Shown here: positions 52,028-60,491 of the stretch, piece by piece
Numbering within the stretch: position 1 is the first letter of the stretch
Layout of the letters: the number at the start of each line of letters is the position of its first letter
NCBI RefSeq assembly: GCF_900110645.1
Contig: NZ_FOFB01000003.1
Span: 62,001 to 126,000, forward strand
Source: Neolewinella agarilytica
GTDB lineage: Bacteria > Bacteroidota > Bacteroidia > Chitinophagales > Saprospiraceae
Direction of reading: 5' to 3'
DNA length: 64,000 nucleotides
Notes under the pieces: model-generated
The model's input: only the letters and a program-made list of their open reading frames with translations
Database searches by the model: none
What the model was told of the DNA's origin: nothing
Translations under genes and position numbers: made by a program

Positions 52028-53743
52028 TCAGATCGTCCCGTTCCGCTTCATTTCCTTGTCTAAAAAGTCTACCGCTCGTGCCGTAAAGGCCATGTAGGTA
52101 ATGGAAGGATTCTGCGTGCCTGCGCTGGTCATAAAGGAACCATCGGTGACAAAAACATTCGGTACGGCGTGTACCTGGTTCCATTTGTTCAGTACGCTGG
52201 TCTTAGGGTCACGACCCATGCGGGCGGTACCCATCTCATGGATGGCGGCTCCTGGCGCAGTAGGTTGGTTGTGAACTTGTACGTTTTCGCAACCGGCGGC
52301 AAGCAGCATTTCTTCCAGGCAGTTCACCCCGTCGATGCGCAGCTTCCGTTCGTTCTCCTTCAGGCCGGCGTCGAATACCAGCATGGGGATGCCATACTTG
52401 TCTTTCTTCGTTTCGTGGAAATAAAAGCGATTCTCGTGGTAGGGGAGTAGCTCTCCAAAACAAGTTGCCCGGATGGTCCAGTCTCCGGGGCTGGTAATGG
52501 CTTCTTTGAAGCCTGCACCTAGCGGAGCATTGAGGTTCATCCCTCTGGCGGCTCCGCCCTGATAGCCGAAGCCACGGATGTAATCTTTGCGTTCGGTAGC
52601 CTTATCGATATTCCGGAAACGGGGGATGTAGAAGCCACCGCTGGGCTTGCGCCCACTGAAGTACTTGTCTTTATGCCCGGTGTAAGTACCGCTGCCGCCC
52701 ATGCCATAGTGATGATCCATGATGTTATGGCCCAGTTCACCACTGTCATTGCCCAGTCCGTCTGCGAAGCGCGCTGACTTACTGTTCATCAAAATGGCCG
52801 TGGAGCCAATGGTGCTGGCGTTAAGGAAAACGATTTTAGCGAAGTACTCTCTGGTCTCCATCGTCTCTGCGTCAATAACGTTTACGCCGGTAGCCCGCTG
52901 GGTTTTATCATCATAGATAACAGAGTGCACAATGCTGTTAGCCATCAGCGTCAGGTTTCCCGTGTCGTTCGCTACGGGGATGGTGGATGACAGGCTGCTG
53001 AAGTAGCCTCCGTATGGACAACCCCGCCAGCAGCGGTTACGGGCCTGGCATTGACCACGGGTGCCGTGGTGAAGCTCAGGGATGTATTTGGTCAGGTTGG
53101 CCGTCCGTCCGGGCGTAATCCGACGTACCGGCCACTTAGCCTCAACCGATTTCTTGAAGTGGTCTTCGACACAGTTGAGGTCGAAGGGTGGGAGAAACTC
53201 TCCATCCGGGACGTGAGCCAGCCCTTCCTTTTTGCCCTGTACCCCAACAAACTTTTCAACGTAAGTATACCAGGGAGCAATGTCTTTATAGCGCACGGGC
53301 CAGTCAACGGCTATACCGTCTTTCATGTTGGCCTCGAAGTCAAGGTCACTCCAGCGGTAGCAATGCCGGCCCCACATGATGGAGCGCCCGCCGACGTGCT
53401 CGCCGCGGATCCAGTCGAATCGTTGATCTTCTCCATAGTCCCGCTCATCATCCTTTACGATCCAGTGTTTATTGTCCTGGTTGACCCACCAGTTCAGGCG
53501 GTTTTGCTTGTAGTAGTGCGCTGCTATTTCCTCTCGTGGCACTTTGCCCTGAAATTCAAGATCCCAGCTGTCGAGGTTGGCCGTCGGGTATTCCCCGTGC
53601 TTTACCATTCGTCCACGCTCCAGCATAAGTACCTTATAGCCTTTTCGGCAGAGTTCCATTGCTGCATAACCGCCACTGATACCGGAGCCTACAACGATAG
53701 CGTCGTAGGTGACTTCGTCTTTACCTTGAGAATTGAATTTCAT
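52028..53743 (-). CDS. GMC-family oxidoreductase (paralog 1)
   Basis: 571 residues. FAD-dependent dehydrogenase of the glucose-methanol-choline family. FAD-binding GSGISGGYAAMELCRKGY (residues 18-35), MLERGRMVKHGEY, and the sequence GQCQARNRCWRGCPYGG with clustered Cys near residue 240. The C-terminal HEMGTARMGRD and NPSITYMAFTARAVDFL carry the catalytic His region. Close paralog of 56049-57776. Separated from the aminotransferase gene upstream by 96 bp. Probably oxidises a sugar or alcohol and passes electrons to a partner; no cytochrome subunit is visible. Confidence 0.9.
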   Translation of the reverse strand: MKFNSQGKDEVTYDAIVVGSGISGGYAAMELCRKGYKVLMLERGRMVKHGEYPTANLDSWDLEFQGKVPREEIAAHYYKQNRLNWWVNQDNKHWIVKDDERDYGEDQRFDWIRGEHVGGRSIMWGRHCYRWSDLDFEANMKDGIAVDWPVRYKDIAPWYTYVEKFVGVQGKKEGLAHVPDGEFLPPFDLNCVEDHFKKSVEAKWPVRRITPGRTANLTKYIPELHHGTRGQCQARNRCWRGCPYGGYFSSLSSTIPVANDTGNLTLMANSIVHSVIYDDKTQRATGVNVIDAETMETREYFAKIVFLNASTIGSTAILMNSKSARFADGLGNDSGELGHNIMDHHYGMGGSGTYTGHKDKYFSGRKPSGGFYIPRFRNIDKATERKDYIRGFGYQGGAARGMNLNAPLGAGFKEAITSPGDWTIRATCFGELLPYHENRFYFHETKKDKYGIPMLVFDAGLKENERKLRIDGVNCLEEMLLAAGCENVQVHNQPTAPGAAIHEMGTARMGRDPKTSVLNKWNQVHAVPNVFVTDGSFMTSAGTQNPSITYMAFTARAVDFLDKEMKRNGTI

Positions 53744-53839
53744 GATCGCTTTTTAATGCTTGTGTTTGGAGGATAAGGTAGCCATTTTGCGCATACGCAG
53801 GGTGCAATGTTGGCCGACAAAAGCAAGGCAATCGATTGG

Positions 53840-55105
53840 TTAACCCGCTAAAGCTTTAACTAATCGGTCTACATCCGCTTTTGTACAGTAAATGGCCAGA
53901 GAAATCCGGAGGCCATTGATGCTGTGGGCCGTCATCGGTCGGCAATCTATCCCGTGGTTGTCGGAAAGAGCTTTCCTTACCTCCGCGGCATTTTTGCCGA
54001 GTACCTCCACGGTTTGTATGCCCGCTGACAAGCCGTCAGGAGCCGGCGTTTTCAGCGCGAATCGGTCATCGCTGTTCAGCAACTCCCTGAAATAATGCTT
54101 CAGTTCGAAGATCCGCTGTTCGATGCGTTCCTGACCGATCAGCGACCGGAAATCCAGGGCAGCACCCAGGCCGAGCAGTTCGGGTAAGTTTCTGGTGTTG
54201 TAGTTTTCCAGCCGTCGGATAGAGGTATCTTCCCAACCCCGGCAAACGATGAGGGGCTTCAACCACTTCTGCGCTTCTTCCCGGGCGTAAAAAACGCCCA
54301 TTCCCTTTGGGGAGAACAGCCATTTGTGACTGCTGGAAGTGAAAAAATCACAGCCCAGCTCGTCGAGGTTAATCCGGAACATTCCCATGGATTGGGCACC
54401 GTCTACGGCAACGAGTACGCCCCGCTCGTGCGCCATGTCCGAAATCTCCCGGACGGGTAAGCGCATACCGTTGGTGTTGGTGACGTGGACGATGGAAATG
54501 ACCTTTGTTTTCGGGGTAATGGCCTGCCGGAAGAGTTCAACAATTTCTTCGCGGCTCTTGGGTAGTAAGGGGAGTTCTACGTCTTTCAGCACTACTCCCT
54601 TACGCTCTTGCCAGTATTTCCATGGCACGCGGGCGCTGGTGTGTTCGTGGCTGCTGAGCAGTACTTCATCTCCTTCCTCCAACTCCATGCTGGAGGCGAT
54701 GAGGTTCATCCCCTCTGTAGTGTTGTGGATCAGTGCAATGGTCTCCGGTGAGACGGCAAACGTTTCCGCCACTTTCTCCCGAACGGCTTCTTTTTCATCG
54801 TCCCAGCCACCCCACATGTATCTGGAAGGAAAACCGTCGAGAGTCTTCCTGAATTCGTTAGTGGCCTGGCTTACGTGATCCGGGCAGGCGCCCAGAGATC
54901 CGTTGTTGAAATAGGTAAGCCCCGGGGCGAAAGAGAACTGGCTTTTCACCATTTCCCAGTAGGCTTCGTCGCTTCCCGGAGTGGCTAATTGTTCGTAGAG
55001 CCTTGTTTGTCGGTCATTAAGCGCTTGCAGGCCTGCGGGAGCCAGTAAGGCCGCTCCGGCGGTAGCCAAAACAGATTGACGAAGCCAGTTGCGGCGATTA
55101 AGCAT
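53840..55105 (-). CDS. Class V aminotransferase with Tat signal
   Basis: 421 residues. N-terminal twin-arginine signal (NRRNWLRQSVLATAGAALLA). PLP-dependent class V fold: LTYFNNGSLGACPDHVSQAT near residue 60, VHVTNTNGMRLPVREISDMA, VAVDGAQSMGMFRINLDELG and the PLP lysine in FFTSSSHKWLFSPKGMGVF (about residue 265). Resembles isopenicillin-N epimerase-like or cysteine desulfurase-like aminotransferases that are exported folded. Substrate unknown. Its place between two GMC oxidoreductases suggests the same pathway. Confidence 0.88.
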   Translation of the reverse strand: MLNRRNWLRQSVLATAGAALLAPAGLQALNDRQTRLYEQLATPGSDEAYWEMVKSQFSFAPGLTYFNNGSLGACPDHVSQATNEFRKTLDGFPSRYMWGGWDDEKEAVREKVAETFAVSPETIALIHNTTEGMNLIASSMELEEGDEVLLSSHEHTSARVPWKYWQERKGVVLKDVELPLLPKSREEIVELFRQAITPKTKVISIVHVTNTNGMRLPVREISDMAHERGVLVAVDGAQSMGMFRINLDELGCDFFTSSSHKWLFSPKGMGVFYAREEAQKWLKPLIVCRGWEDTSIRRLENYNTRNLPELLGLGAALDFRSLIGQERIEQRIFELKHYFRELLNSDDRFALKTPAPDGLSAGIQTVEVLGKNAAEVRKALSDNHGIDCRPMTAHSINGLRISLAIYCTKADVDRLVKALAG

Positions 55106-55297
55106 ATTCGTAATGTTATGAAGAGTTCAGGCGGAAAAACCCACCACCCATTGCTTTAAAAAAATCCCCTCTGCACCCGCGTCCGCGCCCCTTATTTTAG
55201 TCTGATAGTAAATGGTAGTAGTGATAGTATGATAGTAGCTCCCGGCATGCGGCAGCTACTATCATACTATCACTACTATCAAACTCGCATTACTATG
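55106..55297. repeat. Hairpin repeat and 18-bp repeat copy between cluster genes
   Basis: A 27-bp stem with one mismatch: GGTAGTAGTGATAGTATGAT-type arm at 55214-55240 with its complement at 55254-55280, loop CCCGGCATGCGGC. A copy of the 18-bp word lies at 55172-55189. Hairpin family as at 5884-5998. Confidence 0.75.
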
Positions 55298-55939
55298 CTA
55301 CAGCGCCCAGGCTTTTCCGCCCGTTAGTTCCTGCAAGTCTCCACAAGGGATGTACTCTCCGGGAACGGGGTCGTAGGCAAGCATAGTTGTCGCTACTTCT
55401 TCGGTGTTGAAGTAAGAGCTGATGATCATTGATTTAAGGCTGAAATAGGCGTTGCGGGCGGTTGCTTCCGCCTTCATGTCTATTTCTTCCTGTGGCACGT
55501 CTTCGCCAGACATTTTGACCTCCGGCGCTTTATAGCTCTTATAGTGCAGGTCTTGGTCCTGAAGGTAGATCAGGGCTTTGTCACTGTCCAGTGCAGAGAA
55601 GCCGCCGGGGTTATCAGCGTCCATCTTTTCCATCAGTTTGGCCAGCCCTTTCCGTGTTTTTTCTGCGTTTTCTTCGTTGTAAACCTCACCGATCATCTTG
55701 TCGATCATTTGGGGGACACCGACCTCAACGGCTCCGGGGGTGCCATCGGAAGGTAACATAGTGTCGGCCATCTTGGAGATGTAGGCATATTCTGCCGCGC
55801 TGAAGAACGCAGGGGCGTAGCCCATATCCTTAATTTCCGGATCTGACTTACAGCTGGTAAAAAAGGCAGAAGCTATGGGAGCGCTTACCGCAAAACCCGT
55901 TGCGTAGGTTGCGTAGCGTAGTATTTCTCGTCTGTTCAT
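55298..55939 (-). CDS. Gluconate 2-dehydrogenase subunit 3 family protein
   Basis: 213 residues. Begins MNRREILRYATYATGF with a Tat-like RR and a hydrophobic core ending SAFFTSCKSDPE, which may be a lipobox. The mature part (FFSAAEYAYISKMADTMLPSDGTPGA, then YLQDQDLHYKSYK) matches the small subunit of membrane-bound GMC dehydrogenases. It should form a complex with the GMC flavoprotein encoded just upstream (109 bp gap, filled by an inverted repeat). Confidence 0.88.
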   Translation of the reverse strand: MNRREILRYATYATGFAVSAPIASAFFTSCKSDPEIKDMGYAPAFFSAAEYAYISKMADTMLPSDGTPGAVEVGVPQMIDKMIGEVYNEENAEKTRKGLAKLMEKMDADNPGGFSALDSDKALIYLQDQDLHYKSYKAPEVKMSGEDVPQEEIDMKAEATARNAYFSLKSMIISSYFNTEEVATTMLAYDPVPGEYIPCGDLQELTGGKAWAL

Positions 55940-55948
55940 TTTATAAGA

Positions 55949-56047
55949 GGTTGCAGGGTGCGAGTTGCAGGTTACAAGTTACTAGTTGCAGGTTGCAAGT
56001 TTCAAGTTGAGGTTGTCCTGCAACCTGCAACTTGTAACCTGCACCCG
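55949..56047. repeat. Inverted repeat of TGCAACCTGCAAC words
   Basis: Left part GTTGCAGGTTACAAGTT and GTTGCAGGTTGCAAG, right part CTGCAACCTGCAACTTGTAAC. They can form a stem. Fills the gap between the two cluster genes; the unit is the same as in the tandem array at 1028-1085. Confidence 0.7.
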
Positions 56048-56048
56048 T

Positions 56049-57776
56049 CTAGATATTCATTTTTTTGAGCTCTCTCACCGCGTGATCCGCAGCGCGGGCG
56101 GTAAAGGCCATATAGGTTAAGGAAGGGTTCACGCAGGCTGCAGAGGCCATAAAGGCGCCATCAGTCATGTAAACGTTGGGCGCAGCCCAGAGGCGGTTGT
56201 GCTTGTCCACTACGGAATTTCGCTTGCTGGAACCCATGCGGGACATCCCCATTTCATGGATGCCCAGGCCTGGATAAGAGTGTGCATCGTAGGTGTTCAC
56301 ATCTTTAAAGCCGGCCGCTTCGAGCATTTCTGCCGCATCGTTCATCATCCGGTCTTTCATGGCGTAGGCATTAGAGGTCCACTTGGCGTTGAAGCTTATC
56401 GTGGGCAGTCCGTCCTTATCCGTGACCTCGCGGTTGATGGTCATGCGGTTATTCGTGTCGGGCAGTGCCTCAGCGAAAGCCGTCAGGCCTACCTGCCATG
56501 GGCCGGGGGCAATCAGAGCTTCCTTCATGCCAGGGCCTACCTTAACGTTCATTTCCCGAACGGCGCGCATCCAGTTGGTGCGGCTACCGCCGCCCTGGTA
56601 ACCCCAGCCGCGGACGAAGTCCTTGCTGGCACTGGCTTTGTCTCCCAGGTTTTGGTAGCGTGGGATGTAGACACCGTTTGGCTTGCGCCCTTTGTGGTGC
56701 TTGTCTCCGTATTCATCCAGCTTGCCACGGGCACCGACGCGGAAGTGGTGATCCATAATGTTGCCACCGAGCTCTCCGCTGACGTCCATGGTCATTTCTT
56801 CTTCATGCTCCGTGTTCATCACGATGAAGCTGGAAGGGATAGCGGAAGCACAGAGGAAAATGACCTTGGCGTAGAATTCGTGGTCTTCGCCCGTTTCCGT
56901 GTCGCGAACACGGACACCCTTAGCTTTGCCGGCTTCCTTGTCCATGATCAGACTGTAGACCGAACTATTGGGCCGCAGGGTCATATTTCCGGTTGCCTCG
57001 GCTACGGGAATGGTGGAGGACAGGCTGCTGAAGTAACCGCCAAAAGGACAGCCCCGGATACAGCGGTTGCGGTATTGGCAAGCACCACGCGTGCCTTTGT
57101 GCACGGCGGGGTCATAGGCGGTCAGGTGAGCTACCCGGCCGGCGGTAATGACACGGCCCATTTTATCCATTACACCTTTGCGAAGGTGATCCTCGGCACA
57201 ATTGAGGGGCATCATGGGCAGGAATTTGCCGTCGGGCAATTGGGGTAAGCCCAGAAGCTCACCGCTGATGCCGGCAAAAGTCTCAACATAATCATACCAG
57301 GGAGCAATCTCGTCGTAGTTGATGGGCCATGGGGTGCCGTGCCCGTCGCGGGCGTTGGCTTCAAAGTCCATCTGGCTCCAGCGGTAACTGTGGCGCCCCC
57401 ACATGATGGAACGGCCACCGACGTGGTAGCCGCGCATCCAGTCAAAGCGAGCCTTCTCGTCATCGTAGGGGTGTTCGCTATCCTTAACGAACCATTTCTT
57501 GTGAGACTCCCGAATGGTATACCCCGTTCGGTTTTGCTTAGGGTAGTGCTTGGCGATTTCGTCCTGAGGGGTTTGGTTGTTGTTGGGGAGTTCCCAATTG
57601 TCCAGGTTGGCCGTTTCGTAATCGATCACGTGCTTAACCATTCGCCCTTTTTCCAGAACGAGTGTTTTAAGCCCTTTGGTGGATAACTCCATGGCCGCCC
57701 AGCCGCCGCTGATGCCGGTACCGACAACTATGGCGTCGTAGGTGACTTCTTCGTCACCCTGAGAATTAAATTTCAT
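56049..57776 (-). CDS. GMC-family oxidoreductase (paralog 2)
   Basis: 575 residues. FAD-binding VVGTGISGGWAAMELSTKG (residues 16-34), KTLVLEKGRMVKHV, a Cys-rich CQYRNRCIRGCPFGGYFSS block at about 235 and C-terminal IHEMGMSRMGSSKRN with NPSLTYMAFTARAADHA. Close paralog of 52028-53743; the pair probably arose by duplication. The partner subunit 3 gene is 109 bp downstream, so this is the likely catalytic subunit of that complex. Confidence 0.92.
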   Translation of the reverse strand: MKFNSQGDEEVTYDAIVVGTGISGGWAAMELSTKGLKTLVLEKGRMVKHVIDYETANLDNWELPNNNQTPQDEIAKHYPKQNRTGYTIRESHKKWFVKDSEHPYDDEKARFDWMRGYHVGGRSIMWGRHSYRWSQMDFEANARDGHGTPWPINYDEIAPWYDYVETFAGISGELLGLPQLPDGKFLPMMPLNCAEDHLRKGVMDKMGRVITAGRVAHLTAYDPAVHKGTRGACQYRNRCIRGCPFGGYFSSLSSTIPVAEATGNMTLRPNSSVYSLIMDKEAGKAKGVRVRDTETGEDHEFYAKVIFLCASAIPSSFIVMNTEHEEEMTMDVSGELGGNIMDHHFRVGARGKLDEYGDKHHKGRKPNGVYIPRYQNLGDKASASKDFVRGWGYQGGGSRTNWMRAVREMNVKVGPGMKEALIAPGPWQVGLTAFAEALPDTNNRMTINREVTDKDGLPTISFNAKWTSNAYAMKDRMMNDAAEMLEAAGFKDVNTYDAHSYPGLGIHEMGMSRMGSSKRNSVVDKHNRLWAAPNVYMTDGAFMASAACVNPSLTYMAFTARAADHAVRELKKMNI

Positions 57777-57971
57777 ATATGATTGGTGCTTTGCTGATCA
57801 AAATTAGGTAAGCTTGTCGCTTGGGGCGACAATTTACAAATAAAGTTTGGAGGTAATCGCTGAGGTCAGCATTTACCAAACTTAAATTTAAATGGTAACG
57901 AAAGATTGTGTGTAGAGGCGACTTATTTCGGCCAGCCGACAAATTTTATTGCCCGCAATCAGTAAGAGTTT

Positions 57972-58988
57972 CTATGCAATCCCCCGATTCAACCGGTTGA
58001 CCATGAAACCGAAGGCGCCGGCCATAACGGCGAGGATGATGCTCAATAACAACCATTGCTGGGCCGAGCTGGGGCCGAGCCCAACGCCCACGTCACCGGT
58101 TTCACCACGTAGCGCAGCAACAATGGTGCGGACGTTGTATTTGAGCATGCCCAAGTAAGTGCCAGCGGGACTGTCTGGTTCACCGAGGGAGTCCGCGTAA
58201 AGGTTACCACCGATGATGACGTCGTTGTCGGTAGCCAGCTGGCGGATCAGCTTTGGGTTAATGGTCGTTTCTACGAAAATGGCGGGCACTCCGGAGTTAC
58301 GGATGATGTTCGTAAGTCGGTTCACATCGTCGGTTTGTACCTCTGCGTCCGTGCTGGTACCCAGTGCCGCTTCGACCTGAATACCATAGTAGCGGCCGAA
58401 ATAGCGGAAGGCGTCGTGGCTGGTGATGAGGATGCGTCTGGCAGCAGGGATGGACTCTATCTGACGGAAAATTTCGGCGTCGAGATCCTGCAGTTGTTGA
58501 ATGTAAAGGCCTGCGTTGAAATCGTATACCTCTTTGTTGAAGGGGTCAAGTTCAATGAGGGCATCGCGGACATTTTCGGCGTAGCGGACGCCATTGGCGG
58601 CCGTCATCCAGGCGTGGGGATCGCTGGAATTGGCGTATTCTTCACTCTCGATGGTGCCGATGCCTTCGGTGATGGTCACGGTTTTTGCCCGGGTTCCGCT
58701 GTTGGCGATCAGCTCGTTCATCCAGCCCTCGAAGGTGAGCCCATTGATGAGTACGAGGTCTGCCTGAGAAACAAGGCGGACATCGTCCGGTGTCGGCTCA
58801 TAGATGTGTGGGTCACCACCGATCGGGACGACGGATTCAACGCGAACGAGATCGCCGGAAATCACTTCCGCCATGTCAGCAAAAATGCTGGCTGAACAAA
58901 CGACGAGTGGACGGGCATCCTTGTCTTCCTGGGCGCGGACGCAGGTGCAAACCAGAAGGATGAAAAGCAGGGTGATAAGACTACGCAT
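57972..58988 (-). CDS. Zinc/manganese-type metal-binding substrate protein, membrane-anchored
   Basis: 338 residues from Met at 58988 (MRSLITLLFILLVCTC). Signal ends in CTCVRAQEDKD, partly encoded by an 18-bp repeat copy (58932-58949). Cluster A-I ABC binding protein (ZnuA/TroA) with metal His/Glu/Asp in GGDPHIYEPTPDDV (about 65), SSDPHAWMTAANGVRY (about 130), ITSHDAFRYFGRYYGI (about 190) and IFVETTINPKLI (about 243). The C-terminus ends in a membrane helix (LLLSIILAVMAGAFGFMV) and basic residues. This tail is unusual for the family. No ABC ATPase or permease gene is adjacent. Confidence 0.87.
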   Translation of the reverse strand: MRSLITLLFILLVCTCVRAQEDKDARPLVVCSASIFADMAEVISGDLVRVESVVPIGGDPHIYEPTPDDVRLVSQADLVLINGLTFEGWMNELIANSGTRAKTVTITEGIGTIESEEYANSSDPHAWMTAANGVRYAENVRDALIELDPFNKEVYDFNAGLYIQQLQDLDAEIFRQIESIPAARRILITSHDAFRYFGRYYGIQVEAALGTSTDAEVQTDDVNRLTNIIRNSGVPAIFVETTINPKLIRQLATDNDVIIGGNLYADSLGEPDSPAGTYLGMLKYNVRTIVAALRGETGDVGVGLGPSSAQQWLLLSIILAVMAGAFGFMVNRLNRGIA

Positions 58989-59080
58989 ATAGCTACTACA
59001 CCGCCCGGAGCGGAAGGGTTGAGTGGTAAACTGAGGCAAGGTCGAAAAGTCTCGTAGCCTAAAAGGAGGAGATTTGAAAC

Positions 59081-59118
59081 TATTGGATAAAATTGGATGT
59101 TATTGGATAAAATTGGAT
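59081..59118 (+). repeat. Two tandem copies of an 18-bp word before fic
   Basis: TATTGGATAAAATTGGAT occurs at 59081-59098 and 59101-59118, followed by a third partial word (TTATGGAT) at the start codon. It sits directly in front of the Fic gene. Confidence 0.85.
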
Positions 59119-59122
59119 ACTT

Positions 59123-60181
59123 ATGGATAGGTTGCTGCGTTTGGATTACATCACCCAGACATCCATCAAAGGCTTAATCGAAAAGATTGACAAGTACAAC
59201 CGTAATTGGAAGCGAAGAGATCAGCTCGATCCGGAACAACTACGGTCCCTGAGAAAGTTGGCTGCCATCCAGAGTATTGGTTCTTCCACCAGGATAGAAG
59301 GCTCCAGCCTGAGTGATGAAGAAGTCGCCCGACTGATTGAGAATATGGACATCACCCAGCTTGTCTCCCGGGATCAGCAAGAGGTGGCTGGATACTATCG
59401 GGTACTGGATATCCTGCAGGAGCAGTATGAGGAATTGACGCTTAGCGAAACCTTGATCAAAGGGCTGCACAACGAGCTCATGCGATTCAGTAGCAAGGAT
59501 AACCATCATCGCGGCGACTATAAAAAACAGAGTAACCGAGTCGTTGCTACTGATGAGGCAGGAAACGAACGAACGATCTTTAATACGACAAGCGTACTGC
59601 AAACACCGGATGCGATGAGAAAAGCCGTTGAGTGGTATGACCGCTCTTTGGAAGAAGGTAACCGACACCCGCTGATCATTGTGTTTACGTTCGTTTATGA
59701 GTTCCTGACCATCCATCCTTTTCAGGATGGCAACGGGCGGTTATCTCGTCTTTTGACCAATTTTCTTTTACTAAAGGCAGGCTATGAATTTGTGCTTTAT
59801 CATAGTATCGAGCAGCGCATCGAGGACGAAAAGAAAGCGTACTACAAAGCCCTGATGTTGGCGCAGCGGTACCGTGGTAAAGAGGAGGAAGAGGTTGGTC
59901 GCTGGTTATTTTTTATGCTCAACACGATGCAGAAACTAACCCAAAAGCTTGATGATGATGAGGTGATGATTGTGGAGGAGCCACAGGCACTATACCTTAA
60001 TCGGCGGATGCGTAATGTGTTGGACTTTTTCAAGCGGGAAGACGAATTATCCGTTAGGGAGATCGACGAATTACTGCCCGAAATAAGCCGTAGTACGGTG
60101 AAGAACGACCTCTCGCAGCTCACCAAAGCCGGCTACCTCAAACGCCACGGAAAGGGCCGGGGAACGGTCTATACCCGGTAG
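59123..60181 (+). CDS. Fic-family protein with wHTH C-terminus
   Basis: 352 residues. The catalytic Fic motif HPFQDGNGRLSR (about residues 195-206) is intact and suggests AMP transfer (AMPylation) of target proteins. An N-terminal inhibitory helix motif STRIEGSSLSDEEV (about 52-65; the S-T-R-I-E-G part matches (S/T)xxxE(G/N)) suggests self-inhibition. The C-terminal about 65 residues (LSVREIDELLPEISRSTVKN, then KNDLSQLTKAGYLKRHGKG) form a winged helix, as in the DUF4172/Fic-wHTH group. It is preceded by the tandem word at 59081, which may be an operator. No antitoxin gene is next to it. Confidence 0.9.
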   Translation: MDRLLRLDYITQTSIKGLIEKIDKYNRNWKRRDQLDPEQLRSLRKLAAIQSIGSSTRIEGSSLSDEEVARLIENMDITQLVSRDQQEVAGYYRVLDILQEQYEELTLSETLIKGLHNELMRFSSKDNHHRGDYKKQSNRVVATDEAGNERTIFNTTSVLQTPDAMRKAVEWYDRSLEEGNRHPLIIVFTFVYEFLTIHPFQDGNGRLSRLLTNFLLLKAGYEFVLYHSIEQRIEDEKKAYYKALMLAQRYRGKEEEEVGRWLFFMLNTMQKLTQKLDDDEVMIVEEPQALYLNRRMRNVLDFFKREDELSVREIDELLPEISRSTVKNDLSQLTKAGYLKRHGKGRGTVYTR

Positions 60182-60491
60182 AAATCAGCGGTCAGTATTC
60201 CCTGTGTAAAGCCTGAATGCTGACCGCTGAATACTAACAGCCCCAAAGGGGAAATATCCGCCCCGGGCGTAAATTTTGCTCCTTTATCCCTTTCATTGGA
60301 CCTGCGCTTGGTCGCCCCAATACATGATTCTATAGGTATAAACCGTCATTTTTACCTAGTCAGCGACCAAAATCTCAGCGTATACCCCTTACTCAGCTTT
60401 AATTACACCGCACAAGGTAAGATAACGATTTCAGGCTCTTTTCTAACCAATGGAGGCCTTGCATGAATTCGAGCTTACTTATTCTTGTGGT
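60182..60491. other. Gap with a hairpin and inverted words before the alcohol dehydrogenase
   Basis: TCAGCGGTCAGTATT (60185-60199) and AATGCTGACCGCTGA (60216-60230) form a 15-bp stem with one G-T pair, likely the end of the fic transcript. Further on, TTGGTCGC (near 60309) and GCGACCAA (near 60363) are inverted. No gene is seen; the promoter of the next operon is probably in this stretch. Confidence 0.5.

Noticed and set aside
56199-57248. 349-codon open frame antisense to the GMC oxidoreductase
   Set aside because: Antisense of a well-supported gene with complete FAD motifs; no domain of its own.
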